From Bacteroidia bacterium (GTDB lineage Bacteria > Bacteroidota > Bacteroidia > Chitinophagales > Chitinophagaceae), in assembly GCA_030429205.1 (NCBI GenBank), contig JAUICZ010000001.1:486806-550805 (forward strand): 64,000 nt of DNA, written 5' to 3'. Each line of letters opens with the position of its first letter. Within the stretch, counting starts at the first letter, position 1. Below the pieces are notes generated by a model. That model saw nothing but the letters and a program-made list of their open reading frames with translations, was not told where the DNA came from and made no database searches. Shown piece by piece: positions 49,813 to 58,920 of the stretch. The translations under genes and the position numbers were made by a program.

Positions 49813-51831
49813 TCAATTCACAGGTGTTTCGCCAATATTAAATAATCGATAAGCTAAGTTTAATCCAGCAGCATCTGCATTTGAATAACCCAGTGTTTGT
49901 TCTGTAACTATATAGTTACCTGCATTATCCAACACGTAGTACTTCACACTTTTTTTCTGTCCGTCAGTAATAAAAGTTAAGTAAGCAGTAGGTGCTGCTC
50001 CATCGCTCACCCAATTAATACTGCACTCTTTCAACCGGTCTACAAGATCTTCATCTGTAGCACCGCTGATCTTCAAATTCATAGGCATCTCTACCGGTGC
50101 AAAAGGTAACAACTGCGGATACAATGCATAAGCTTCGCTCAGCCATTTTATATTAGCCGCATTGTCATCCAGCTCTTCTGCACATATAGCTTGTGCCTGA
50201 TATACTCTTGCTAAAAAAAGCTGCTCATACTCCTGATCAATATCCGGGTCTGAAAGTATCTCTGTCAATATAGAGCGGGCTTCTTTGTATTTATCTTGCT
50301 CCATCTTCAAACGGGCAATAAAGTATTTGTAATACTTTTTGATGTATCGGCGTTCGTCGGTTTCTACTTCTTTACTAAAACGATCTATGAAAAATTGTGT
50401 GCTGAAATCTTTGATCAGATACCATATCTCATCCCAGCTAACTGTACTTTCTGTTGAGAACAGTTTATAAATAACCTTATCTCTTTCAGGGTTTTGAGAA
50501 AGCTGATTGATGATCAAAAATTGTTGTGAATATTTATCTGTAGTAACAGATGCCAACTTTGCTAATGACTTAGGGTTATACCACCAACCACTGTTCTCAA
50601 ATTTTATTTTTTCTATCTCTGCCTCTTTGTTGATGAGTTTAATAAGCTGTGTACTAAAATCGTAATGCGATTGGCTAAGCGTTGTACCTATATGCAACTC
50701 TTTAAATTCTGCAGCTTTGTTAGCATAGCGTTCGCTCTCTACAATTTTACCATCGTAATGTTTCGCTCGCGCCAGTGCAATGTTATACCACCCAAACCCA
50801 GGCGTAGACCCATTGGCCTGTATCATGGCTTTCATTTGGTCTACTGCCGCCAGCGGCTCTCCTTTATATATATCGATGGTAGAAGAATAGTACGCCCACT
50901 CCTTTAGCCTTTTATCTCCGGCATCTTGCTCCATCGCTAGTTTATACTCTTTTTCCGCTTCACGAAAATCTCCGCAAATGCTACGGAAAGTTGCATAGTT
51001 ATTATGAGGGAAGATGGAGCTCTTCTTCATCTTATTATAATAGTATGCTGCAGAGTCTACCTTTAATGCATAGCTATGTAGTATAGACTTGTAATGATAT
51101 ACAGACATACGTTCCTGCACATCGTAACCCGGGCGCATAATATCTCTGTTCACCCATTTGTTGATGGCTACACGGCGTAACTGTGAGTCTAAATATTTAT
51201 TCGCCAGAGCTTCATTCTCGTCAATAGAATTTTTTAAAAACGGATATTTATCACTGGTATAATATCTATGCCTGTGTACCGTCCACGCCATATGGTTGTA
51301 CACATCCATGTTAAAGTAATCGCTCTGAAAATTCCATTTCAACACTCTTTGCAAAAGTGTCCATGTCTTTTCCGGTGCTTCCATATTATTGTAGCACATC
51401 ATCAGGTAAAAGGCGATGGTTGTATACTCGTAATGGAAAAAGTAAACAGGGTAGTACTTTATCAGGTCTGATGTTCTGGTACGCAGCTCTTTTTTAAAAT
51501 CTCGCTCCATCAGATCCAATGCGCGCTTTAATGGTACCGATGCATTCTTATAACCTATATAATCTGCGGCATGGTTGTATTTATACACCCCTTCATACAT
51601 CCAGCCTACATAGTAAGTACTGTCTATACGTTTAAACTCACGAGAGCGGGGTAGGGCATCATCGCTGAACATACTGGTGCCGGTACGCTTGGCATTAATC
51701 TCATACCGCTTTGGGCCTTTTGGCCCTCTTAAGCCCGATGGCGGCTCGCTCTGGGCATAACTTTGCCCGGTCATTGTCAACAACAAACAAAGACCCAACA
51801 ACCACGACCATTTTCTTTTGATAGTTGTCAT
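49813..51831 (-). CDS. Large exported helical-repeat (TPR-like) protein
   Basis: 672 residues. Signal peptide MTTIKRKWSWLLGLCLLLTMTGQSYAQ. The body is helical, with TPR-like patches (EKEYKLAMEQDAGDKRLKEWAYYSSTIDIYKGEPLAAVDQMKAMI; YFIARLKMEQDKYKEARSILTEILSDP; LARVYQAQAICAEELDDNAANIKWLSEAYALYPQ). The last 90 residues form a separate beta region (TAYLTFITDGQKKSVKYYVLDNAGN). It is 24 bp after the MoxR gene on the same strand, so the pair probably acts together in the envelope. It is not one of the common DUF58/VWA partners. Confidence 0.75.
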   Translation of the reverse strand: MTTIKRKWSWLLGLCLLLTMTGQSYAQSEPPSGLRGPKGPKRYEINAKRTGTSMFSDDALPRSREFKRIDSTYYVGWMYEGVYKYNHAADYIGYKNASVPLKRALDLMERDFKKELRTRTSDLIKYYPVYFFHYEYTTIAFYLMMCYNNMEAPEKTWTLLQRVLKWNFQSDYFNMDVYNHMAWTVHRHRYYTSDKYPFLKNSIDENEALANKYLDSQLRRVAINKWVNRDIMRPGYDVQERMSVYHYKSILHSYALKVDSAAYYYNKMKKSSIFPHNNYATFRSICGDFREAEKEYKLAMEQDAGDKRLKEWAYYSSTIDIYKGEPLAAVDQMKAMIQANGSTPGFGWYNIALARAKHYDGKIVESERYANKAAEFKELHIGTTLSQSHYDFSTQLIKLINKEAEIEKIKFENSGWWYNPKSLAKLASVTTDKYSQQFLIINQLSQNPERDKVIYKLFSTESTVSWDEIWYLIKDFSTQFFIDRFSKEVETDERRYIKKYYKYFIARLKMEQDKYKEARSILTEILSDPDIDQEYEQLFLARVYQAQAICAEELDDNAANIKWLSEAYALYPQLLPFAPVEMPMNLKISGATDEDLVDRLKECSINWVSDGAAPTAYLTFITDGQKKSVKYYVLDNAGNYIVTEQTLGYSNADAAGLNLAYRLFNIGETPVN

Positions 51832-51855
51832 GCTGCCATCAAAGGGATTATGTAT

Positions 51856-52878
51856 TTATGAATACAGTTTTAGTTTGGCCAGCCTTTCTGCCTCTTTATG
51901 TATAATACTGTTCAAGGCATTTTGCTTACCATCTTTATTGCGATATAATAAACGATGTTCCAGCACTTCGTAAGCAATATCTTTTACATCATCTTCTATC
52001 ACAAACGTTCTGCCGCGTAGTAAGGCATAAGCACGCAAACATTTTAAAAATGCAATACCACTACGGGTAGATGCTCCTAATGTAATATCTGCATGTGCTC
52101 TTGTACCACGTACAATATTGCTGACACTTTTAATGATCTCATCGTGAACAAAAACCTGTTCTACTTCTTTTTGTAACTCCAGTATATCGTGTAAAGAAAG
52201 TACTTGCTCCAGCTCTGTAAGATTGTTAGCTATTTGCAGGTACTCTTTGTAAATATTGATCTCGCTGTCCTCATCCACATACCCGAAGTATATCTTTATA
52301 AAGAAACGGTCGAGCTGTGCCGCCGGCAGCGGATAGGTGCCTTCCATTTCTATCGGGTTCTGCGTGGCAATGGTAAAGAACATATCTTCCAGCTTCAGGG
52401 TAGTATCACCTGCTGTTACCTGATGTTCTGCCATAGCCTCCAGCAAGGCACTCTGTACTTTGGGCGATGCACGGTTGATCTCATCTGCCAGTAATACATT
52501 ACAGAATAAAGGACCTTTTTTGAAAACGAACTCTTTCTCACTGTCATCAAATATATGTGTACCGATCAGGTCCATCGGCAACAAGTCCGGGGTGAACTGT
52601 ATACGCTTGAACAATACTTCTCCATCAGCATCGTTACTGATACATTTTGCCAATGTTCTGGCCAGTACCGTCTTACCCGTACCCGGGTTATCTTCCATGA
52701 GTATATGCCCACCGGCAAGAAGTGCAGTGACAACCATTTCCACCTGATGACGCTTACCGCGTATCACCTTTTCTATCTGGTCTACCAGTTGTCCTATACG
52801 GTCTGTTGCCGTTACCTCCGGTGTAGTAGATTCTTCTTCAACTGGCTCAATATGCTCTTCAATAGGTTCCATGTCCAT
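51856..52878 (-). CDS. MoxR-family AAA+ ATPase
   Basis: 340 residues. Walker A GGHILMEDNPGTGKTVLARTL, Walker B VLLADEINRASPKVQSALLEAMAE, sensor and IATQNPIEMEGTYPLPAAQLDRF, the typical MoxR P-A-A-Q-L-D-R-F block. The first 25 residues are an acidic tail (PIEEHIEPVEEESTTPE). MoxR ATPases help assemble or activate partners that usually contain VWA domains; none is next to it. A TPR-like exported protein follows. Confidence 0.92.
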   Translation of the reverse strand: MDMEPIEEHIEPVEEESTTPEVTATDRIGQLVDQIEKVIRGKRHQVEMVVTALLAGGHILMEDNPGTGKTVLARTLAKCISNDADGEVLFKRIQFTPDLLPMDLIGTHIFDDSEKEFVFKKGPLFCNVLLADEINRASPKVQSALLEAMAEHQVTAGDTTLKLEDMFFTIATQNPIEMEGTYPLPAAQLDRFFIKIYFGYVDEDSEINIYKEYLQIANNLTELEQVLSLHDILELQKEVEQVFVHDEIIKSVSNIVRGTRAHADITLGASTRSGIAFLKCLRAYALLRGRTFVIEDDVKDIAYEVLEHRLLYRNKDGKQNALNSIIHKEAERLAKLKLYS

Positions 52879-52961
52879 ATATCAAAAATCCTTTCTACAA
52901 GTTTAATGATTTATATGGTGGTATTAGGTTGAGTAAATGTAAATTTTTGTGAAAAAGATCA

Positions 52962-53444
52962 TTACTGCTTAGCCTTGAACAGCACCAGTGCCTGCCTGAT
53001 AACAAAAGCAAATACTGCGCTCACCAGCAACAACTCTGCGATAAAGCAAACCGTACCAATAGTTGCACTGGTATAGTAAACTGTTTTGATGCTTTCCAGC
53101 AAACTGGCTAAGAGCCCTGTCATAGCTAATACCTTTGCCAGACGAGCTATGCGAATGTTCATGGTATGTTTGGGTACTCCATACTCATCTTCCTCATCAT
53201 ACCTCTTCCAGTAACGGATGATCATGGCGATGGCTACAGAAATAATCAGCCCTAAAAAGGGAAACATTAATAATGTACTCTTACCATCTAGCCTGTCTGC
53301 AATACCTTCTTCATTAACGTGAATAGCTATTTGATCGGGCAACACAAAGTAGACCGCTATACCTGTGATCAACAGTATCACCAAAATAACCAGTGAAATA
53401 AGCTCTGCCTGTTTTTCGGGCTTGCTCAATGTATTTTGTTCCAA
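52962..53444 (-). CDS. DUF1648-like membrane protein
   Basis: 160 residues with four to five membrane helices. The motif LPDQIAIHVNEEGIADRLDGKSTLLMFPFLGL is the conserved loop of DUF1648 proteins (P-x-H-x-x-x-G-x-x-D). The start is TTG at 53444. It comes 5 bp after porX on the same strand. The function is unknown. Confidence 0.82.
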   Translation of the reverse strand: MEQNTLSKPEKQAELISLVILVILLITGIAVYFVLPDQIAIHVNEEGIADRLDGKSTLLMFPFLGLIISVAIAMIIRYWKRYDEEDEYGVPKHTMNIRIARLAKVLAMTGLLASLLESIKTVYYTSATIGTVCFIAELLLVSAVFAFVIRQALVLFKAKQ

Positions 53445-53449
53445 ATCTC

Positions 53450-55009
53450 TTACTGTTTACTTTCCAATAATACCACAGGTACTATCATCTCTTCTAAAGA
53501 AATGCCCCCGTGCTGAAAAGTGTTCTTATAATAATTCACGTAGTAATTATAATTGTTAGGATAACATAAGAACACATCTTCTTTTGCAAAGATAAACGTA
53601 GAACTGATATTTGGTTTTGGAAGGCCTGCATCGTTCGGGTTACGGAAGGCCAGCACATCTTTTTCTTCGTACTGCAGGTTTTTACCCAGTTTATAACGCA
53701 GGTTGGTAGTCGTGCGTCTGTCACCGATACATTTACTTGGTGTTTTTACACGTACTGTACCATGGTCTGTAGTAATAATTAGCTGTACACCCTTATCTGC
53801 TATCTTTTTTAAAGCCCTATATAGTGGCGAATGCTCGAACCAGCTAACCGTCAGTGAACGATACGAATTTTCATCGCCCGCTAATTCCTTCAACACTTCC
53901 ATTTCTGTACGTGCGTGCGATAGCATATCTACAAAGTTGTATACCACAACTGTCAGGTCATTGTTTAGGTAGTTATGTACATCATCTTCAAAATGCTTAC
54001 CATTCTCGTTATTAGTGATCTTTACATATTGTGTTTTCAGATCACCTAAACCCAGCTCATTCATCTGATAGTTCAGAAATACATCTTCGTACATGTTCTT
54101 CCCCCCTTCATCCTCATCGTTCTTCCACTCATTAGGAAATTTCTTTTCCATATCCATGGGCAGCAGGCCTGAGAATAGTGCATTACGCGCATATTGCGTA
54201 GCTGTAGGCAGTATGCTATAAAAGCTATCTTCTTCTAATACTTTGTAGGTATTATTGATGATAGGCTCCAGCATTTTCCATTGGTCGTAACGCAGGTTAT
54301 CTATCACCACTAAAAACGTAGGCTTGTCTTTACTTAGCTTCGGCGCAATTTTTTCTTTAAATACCTGATGCGATAATAATGGTCCGTCTCCGCCTTTTAT
54401 CCAGTCTTCATAATTTCTTTTTACAAATTTGAAGAACTCTGTATTGGCCTCAACCTTTTGTGCTAAGTGCACCTCCATCATCTCTTCACTTTCACTGCGA
54501 CTCATTTCAAGCTCCCAATACACCAACTTCTTGTACAAATCTTTCCATTCCTCATGGTCAGGGTCATTACTCAACGCCATGAACAAATTTCTAAACTCTT
54601 GCTGATAGTTGGTAGTAGTGCGTTCGCTCACCAAACGCCTGCCATCCATTATTTTTTTAATGGATAGTAATACCTGATTAGGGTTAACGGGCTTGATGAG
54701 GTAATCTGTTATTTGAGAGCCAATGGCTTCCTCCATAATATATTCCGCCTCGTTCTTGGTCACCATTACCACCGGTAACGATGGCTTTATCTCTTTGATT
54801 TTTGCCAGCGTTTCCAAACCAGTCATGCCCGGCATGCTCTCGTCCAACATCACAATGTCTACATCTTGCTCTTTAATGACCTCCAGCGCGTCGTAACCAT
54901 TTGTAACAGCCTCTACCTCGTAGCCTTTGTTCTGTAAAAACTTTATCTGCGACTTTAGTGATTCCACCTCGTCGTCTACCCATAATATTTTTCCGCTTGT
55001 ATTACCCAT
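53450..55009 (-). CDS. porX: PorX-type response regulator with PglZ domain
   Basis: 519 residues. An N-terminal receiver domain (WVDDEVESL, phospho-Asp 56 in IVMLDESMPG, TDYLIKPVNP) is followed by a helical linker and a C-terminal PglZ/alkaline-phosphatase-like domain (FLVVIDNLRYDQWKML and ITTDHGTVRVKTPSKCIGDRRTTTNLRYK). This architecture is PorX, which with PorY regulates T9SS gene expression; PorX domains are also reported to degrade oligonucleotides. PorY is not nearby. Its presence agrees with the T9SS sorting domain on the HmuY-like protein. Confidence 0.93.
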   Translation of the reverse strand: MGNTSGKILWVDDEVESLKSQIKFLQNKGYEVEAVTNGYDALEVIKEQDVDIVMLDESMPGMTGLETLAKIKEIKPSLPVVMVTKNEAEYIMEEAIGSQITDYLIKPVNPNQVLLSIKKIMDGRRLVSERTTTNYQQEFRNLFMALSNDPDHEEWKDLYKKLVYWELEMSRSESEEMMEVHLAQKVEANTEFFKFVKRNYEDWIKGGDGPLLSHQVFKEKIAPKLSKDKPTFLVVIDNLRYDQWKMLEPIINNTYKVLEEDSFYSILPTATQYARNALFSGLLPMDMEKKFPNEWKNDEDEGGKNMYEDVFLNYQMNELGLGDLKTQYVKITNNENGKHFEDDVHNYLNNDLTVVVYNFVDMLSHARTEMEVLKELAGDENSYRSLTVSWFEHSPLYRALKKIADKGVQLIITTDHGTVRVKTPSKCIGDRRTTTNLRYKLGKNLQYEEKDVLAFRNPNDAGLPKPNISSTFIFAKEDVFLCYPNNYNYYVNYYKNTFQHGGISLEEMIVPVVLLESKQ

Positions 55010-55107
55010 GTAGTGTTTAAAGTATTGAATGCTTTATATTAACGCTAAATCTACGCTAATCATATAAACTTAAAGCGTTTTAACGCAAGTTTTACAACTG
55101 AACGATC

Positions 55108-55560
55108 ATGAGTAAGATAATCATACGCAAAGCAAAACAAGAGGATTGCCCGCGCTTAATGGAATTGGTACAAGAACTGGCCGTTTATGAAAAAGAGCCG
55201 GATGCTGTTACTGTATCAATGGAGCACTTTATTGAAAGTGGCTTTGGCGAACAACCTGTGTGGTGGGCAGTAGTGGCCGAGCTGGATGATGTTATTGTTG
55301 GGTTTGCGTTATACTACATTCGCTATTCTACATGGAAGGGTAGACGCCTATATCTTGAAGACCTGATAGTTACAGAAGAACACAGAGGCAAAGGCATTGG
55401 TAAAATGTTATTAGACGAGCTGATGGTGATTGCCCGTAACGGCAACTTCTCGGGCATGATGTGGCAGGTATTAGATTGGAATGAGCCCGCTATCAACTTT
55501 TATAAAAAGTATAATGCAAACATCGAAGATGGCTGGTTGAATGTAAATGTTGAGGTTTAG
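55108..55560 (+). CDS. GNAT-family N-acetyltransferase
   Basis: 150 residues. The acetyl-CoA motif A is LEDLIVTEEHRGKGIGKMLLDEL (Q/RxxGxG/A), with IIIRKAKQEDCPRLMELVQELAVYEKEP at the start and NFYKKYNANI near the end. The YEKEPDAVTV segment and WKGRRLYLEDLIV are found in spermidine/spermine-acetyltransferase-like GNATs, so a small amine acceptor is likely. Its last codons overlap the convergent PorG-like gene by 4 bp. Confidence 0.9.
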   Translation: MSKIIIRKAKQEDCPRLMELVQELAVYEKEPDAVTVSMEHFIESGFGEQPVWWAVVAELDDVIVGFALYYIRYSTWKGRRLYLEDLIVTEEHRGKGIGKMLLDELMVIARNGNFSGMMWQVLDWNEPAINFYKKYNANIEDGWLNVNVEV

Positions 55561-56411
55561 TGCAGATAGCCCATTTTCAGGTAGTTAGGGCACTTGTAGG
55601 TCTTCATTTGGAAAGACAACTTAACTGCAAACATTAAGTATTGGTCAGGGCTGGCACTATTACCTCTTTGTTTACCATCACGCCCCAATGCTACATCGCT
55701 TACCTCTGTAGAGCGGTCTTGTAATTGAAATGCTACGTTCTCAAAACCAGGAGTACTCTCAAAATTTTGCGCACCTACATAAGTTGTGCTTACATCATCA
55801 ATATAATCTGTCAGCGTAATTCTGTTTGCAATTTCAAAACCCAGGTTCACGCCTGGCGCTAACCAGTACTTAACGCCTGCACCTACCGGGAAACAAAAAC
55901 TAAAGTTAGAGTAGCTCCTGTCACCATATCCTGCAAACTGACCTTCTGTTCCATAATCGATCAGGTTGTACCTTCTACCGTTTAACGAGGTATATGGATT
56001 GTAATAGAACATACCAAAACCTCCTACCAGATACGGAGTAAACCTGCTGTCCTCTTCACCGGTAGAAAAACGGAAGAAGTTAAACTCCATAAATAAAGCC
56101 GTTTCTATAATGTCGCTGGTAAAGTTCAGGTTACGCGTCTTATTAAAGCTATTGGTGGATAATTTATCATCGTACGAAAGGCGAGTATAGTTAGCCCCGA
56201 TACGAACAGAAATATACGGGTTCATGTGTATGCGTGTAAATGCACCAAATGTCGGAAACACCGTCTGGAAGCCATAATTATCATTCAAATCGCCAAAATA
56301 CTGTGCACCACCACCCGATACACCGTACTCTGTACCTGTAAAGAATGTTTGCGCCTGTGTGTCTAAAGCAGGCAATAATGCAAGAGTAAATATGATAATT
56401 AGCTTACGCAT
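55557..56411 (-). CDS. PorG-like (DUF6089) outer-membrane protein
   Basis: 284 residues. Signal peptide MRKLIIIFTLALLPALDTQAQ; then a beta-barrel-like sequence with alternating aromatic residues: GVSGGGAQYFGDLNDNYGF, PYLVGGFGMFYYNPYTSLNGR, GAGVKYWLAPGVNLGFEIANRITLTDYIDDV. The opening GGAxYFGDLN and the place next to nadK and a BamA-like gene match the DUF6089/PorG gene seen in Bacteroidota, where PorG is an OM component of the type IX secretion machinery. The identification is by pattern and context. Confidence 0.7.
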   Translation of the reverse strand: MRKLIIIFTLALLPALDTQAQTFFTGTEYGVSGGGAQYFGDLNDNYGFQTVFPTFGAFTRIHMNPYISVRIGANYTRLSYDDKLSTNSFNKTRNLNFTSDIIETALFMEFNFFRFSTGEEDSRFTPYLVGGFGMFYYNPYTSLNGRRYNLIDYGTEGQFAGYGDRSYSNFSFCFPVGAGVKYWLAPGVNLGFEIANRITLTDYIDDVSTTYVGAQNFESTPGFENVAFQLQDRSTEVSDVALGRDGKQRGNSASPDQYLMFAVKLSFQMKTYKCPNYLKMGYLH

Positions 56412-56430
56412 GATCGTAGTTCGTTGATTA

Positions 56431-56438
56431 CAAACCTA
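56431..56438 (-). promoter_or_regulatory. -7 promoter element before the PorG-like gene
   Basis: TAGGTTTG on the minus strand, an exact TAnnTTTG match, 20 bp before the ATG; the -33 position is not clear. It would allow expression separate from nadK. Confidence 0.4.
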
Positions 56439-56468
56439 ATGAAATATGTTTTTATATAAAAAACCGTA

Positions 56469-57347
56469 TTAGTTACGGCTATCTATACCCCAATACAGCT
56501 TTTGTCTTAAGGTCTTCAAGAAGTTATGCTCATCCGGGCGCACCAGAGATACACTAAACGCTTCTTTCTTCACTGCCAATTGCACTTTATCATCTATTGT
56601 TTCTGTACGAGAGTCCAGCGTACACAAAAACTGGTCTGCCCTACCTTCTACCTCAAAGCTGATCACGGTATCATCAGGTACAACGATAGAACGGGTGTTT
56701 AAATTGTGCGATGCCACAGGCGTTATCACAAAACTTGATGTTTGCGGAAATACCACCGGGCCGCCACAACTCAGCGAATAACCTGTAGAACCTGTTGGTG
56801 TAGCCACAATCAATCCATCTGCCCAGTACGTATTTAAAAATTCACCATTCAGATACGTATGTATTTTTATCATAGATGAAGAGTCTTTCCTGTTCAGGGT
56901 AAACTCATTCAGCGCATATGGCGCACCATCAAACAATGGTATACTAGAGTCTAGGTGTAACAATGTACGCTGCTCTACGGTATACGATCCGCGTACCAAA
57001 GAGTCCACTGCTTCTTCTACCTCTTCTTCAGGTATGGCTGCCAAAAAGCCCAATCGTCCCAAGTTGATACCTATCAGCGGAATATTGGCCCCGCCAACAA
57101 AGGTGATGGTATCCAGCAAAGTACCATCTCCACCCAGGCTAAACAGCATATCTGTTGTCTTTGGCAGATCTGCCCCGTTCATGAAGAATCGAGGTGTGGT
57201 CTTCAAGTTTAAATAAGGCTCTATGCGCTCATAAAACTCCTTATGAAAAGCCAAATGAAGTTCGTGCTGTTCCAGCAGCTCTACTATATGACGGATCTTG
57301 GGAATGTGATGTTCTTCGAATGTACGGTTGTATAACGCTACCAGCAT
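56469..57347 (-). CDS. nadK: NAD kinase
   Basis: 292 residues. GGDGT signature in LFSLGGDGTLLDTI (about residue 72), then LGRLGFLAAIP, the NE/D-x-x-LxR region and VATPTGSTGYSLSCGGPVVFP. It phosphorylates NAD to NADP. It lies 24 bp after the BamA-like gene and 57 bp before the PorG-like gene, on one strand, a conserved order in Bacteroidota. Confidence 0.95.
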   Translation of the reverse strand: MLVALYNRTFEEHHIPKIRHIVELLEQHELHLAFHKEFYERIEPYLNLKTTPRFFMNGADLPKTTDMLFSLGGDGTLLDTITFVGGANIPLIGINLGRLGFLAAIPEEEVEEAVDSLVRGSYTVEQRTLLHLDSSIPLFDGAPYALNEFTLNRKDSSSMIKIHTYLNGEFLNTYWADGLIVATPTGSTGYSLSCGGPVVFPQTSSFVITPVASHNLNTRSIVVPDDTVISFEVEGRADQFLCTLDSRTETIDDKVQLAVKKEAFSVSLVRPDEHNFLKTLRQKLYWGIDSRN

Positions 57348-57371
57348 AAGGTAAATATATATGGAGTTGTT

Positions 57372-58811
57372 TTACTCGCTATTACTGAAGTGTAAAAATA
57401 GACCTTTTTCGCCCAAATGGTTCCAAGTATACTCACATCTAAATTTAAAATCGTAGATAGATACTATATCAAACCCAACACCACCACTGTATAACGGCCT
57501 GTTATTCAAGTAGCTATTACCGGGAAACTTATTGTGTGCATAGCCGACATCTGTAAAAACTTTCGGATATATCCTGATGGGTATGGTTGCAATATATTTT
57601 ATTGGCAGGTTCTTCAATGATTTATTGAAGAGTTCAAACTTCAGGTTGTTACGCAATATGCCATAGTGAGAACCATCGATAACATAATATTCATACCCTC
57701 TTACATACTCGCTACCAGTACCCATAGCATATACAAACGTATAGGGTTGTCGTTCAGGAAATGATAATCTGCCTCTGAATATATGCGAGCTGTAAAGCTT
57801 GCTTGCTCCCCATTTTTTAAAATAGCCTGTTTCCAGTTGGTATTGATTCTGCACATCAAACCCTTTCCAACCAACTCTTAATATGGAATGAACTACAGCT
57901 TTTAAACCCGTCATCGGGTAGTTCCAGTTATCTACCATATTCAGGTCGTACCTATATAAGAACTCCACCAACTGCTGATGTGTACCGCCATCATTAAAGT
58001 AGTTCGGGTTCAGTAATATGAAGGTATCGATCACCGCCTGGTTACGAAAACGCAACTCTAATAAATGCCTGCTGGCATATGCCGGACGGAATGTATAGTT
58101 AACTGCTGCTTGGAAACTATTCGTCACATAGTAGCCCGGCTTTCTGTAAAACTGCCATTTGTTGCTGTCTGTTTTATAATACCACTCTTCGTTTTGCGAG
58201 TAAAACATTTGCACCCCAAAACCATGTTTCTGGTTCTTGTCTACATAAGGGCGTGCATACTCCAACCCAAATTTTTGAGTATAGCCCACCTGTGCCGTTA
58301 CACTGGCATGTTCCAGATTTCCTCTAAAGTTTCTATTCTTAAGTGTTAAACCAATGTTTGCCCTGCGTATATCTCTGTTCTGTTCTACCCACCAAACATT
58401 AAAGTTTCTGTCTGCTAATTTGAACAGTATTTCCGGTATTATATACCACTGTTCTTTTACCTGTACCGTCCAACTGATCTGTTTGGGGCCAACACTGTCG
58501 GTAAATATCTGCACCTCTATAAATATGGAGAGGTTGAATATGCGCTTTCTATTCAGGTCCAGCAGATCTTCCAACTCGTCTCTGTATACAGAATCTCCCG
58601 CCTGTACACTCATCTCTCGTAATATAATGGACTCACGCGTTTTCTTATTGCCCTTCACGTGTATCTCTTTCAGCAAAAAACGCTCTGCGTGCACATGCTG
58701 CAGCTCTTTTTGAAGCTGATCTTCTTCTTTCGCGCGCTGTTTTTTTACCTGCGCAATAGATGACAGGCTACATAATACAAAGACGATATATAAAAGAAAC
58801 TGCTTACGCAT
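57372..58811 (-). CDS. BamA-like outer-membrane protein with a single POTRA domain
   Basis: 479 residues. Signal MRKQFLLYIVFVLCSLSSIAQ. One POTRA-like domain (FLLKEIHVKGNKKTRESIILREMSVQAGDSVYRDELEDLL to WTVQVKEQW, about 43-125) is followed by a C-terminal barrel with aromatic-ended strands (TGSEYVRGYEYYVIDG, GVGFDIVSIYDFKFRCEYTWN) and end FLHFSNSE. BamA has five POTRA domains and about 800 residues, so this is not BamA itself; it belongs to the smaller Omp85-like proteins. It leads an operon with nadK and a PorG-like gene. Confidence 0.85.
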   Translation of the reverse strand: MRKQFLLYIVFVLCSLSSIAQVKKQRAKEEDQLQKELQHVHAERFLLKEIHVKGNKKTRESIILREMSVQAGDSVYRDELEDLLDLNRKRIFNLSIFIEVQIFTDSVGPKQISWTVQVKEQWYIIPEILFKLADRNFNVWWVEQNRDIRRANIGLTLKNRNFRGNLEHASVTAQVGYTQKFGLEYARPYVDKNQKHGFGVQMFYSQNEEWYYKTDSNKWQFYRKPGYYVTNSFQAAVNYTFRPAYASRHLLELRFRNQAVIDTFILLNPNYFNDGGTHQQLVEFLYRYDLNMVDNWNYPMTGLKAVVHSILRVGWKGFDVQNQYQLETGYFKKWGASKLYSSHIFRGRLSFPERQPYTFVYAMGTGSEYVRGYEYYVIDGSHYGILRNNLKFELFNKSLKNLPIKYIATIPIRIYPKVFTDVGYAHNKFPGNSYLNNRPLYSGGVGFDIVSIYDFKFRCEYTWNHLGEKGLFLHFSNSE

Positions 58812-58920
58812 GAAGGGGTGTAAGATAGCTACGGCTTATTACTAGTGCAAAAAAAGCTTTTTTGAACAAACTATACATGCTTTTTGTATGTCTATTATAA
58901 ACAATAAGTTACGGACGCTG

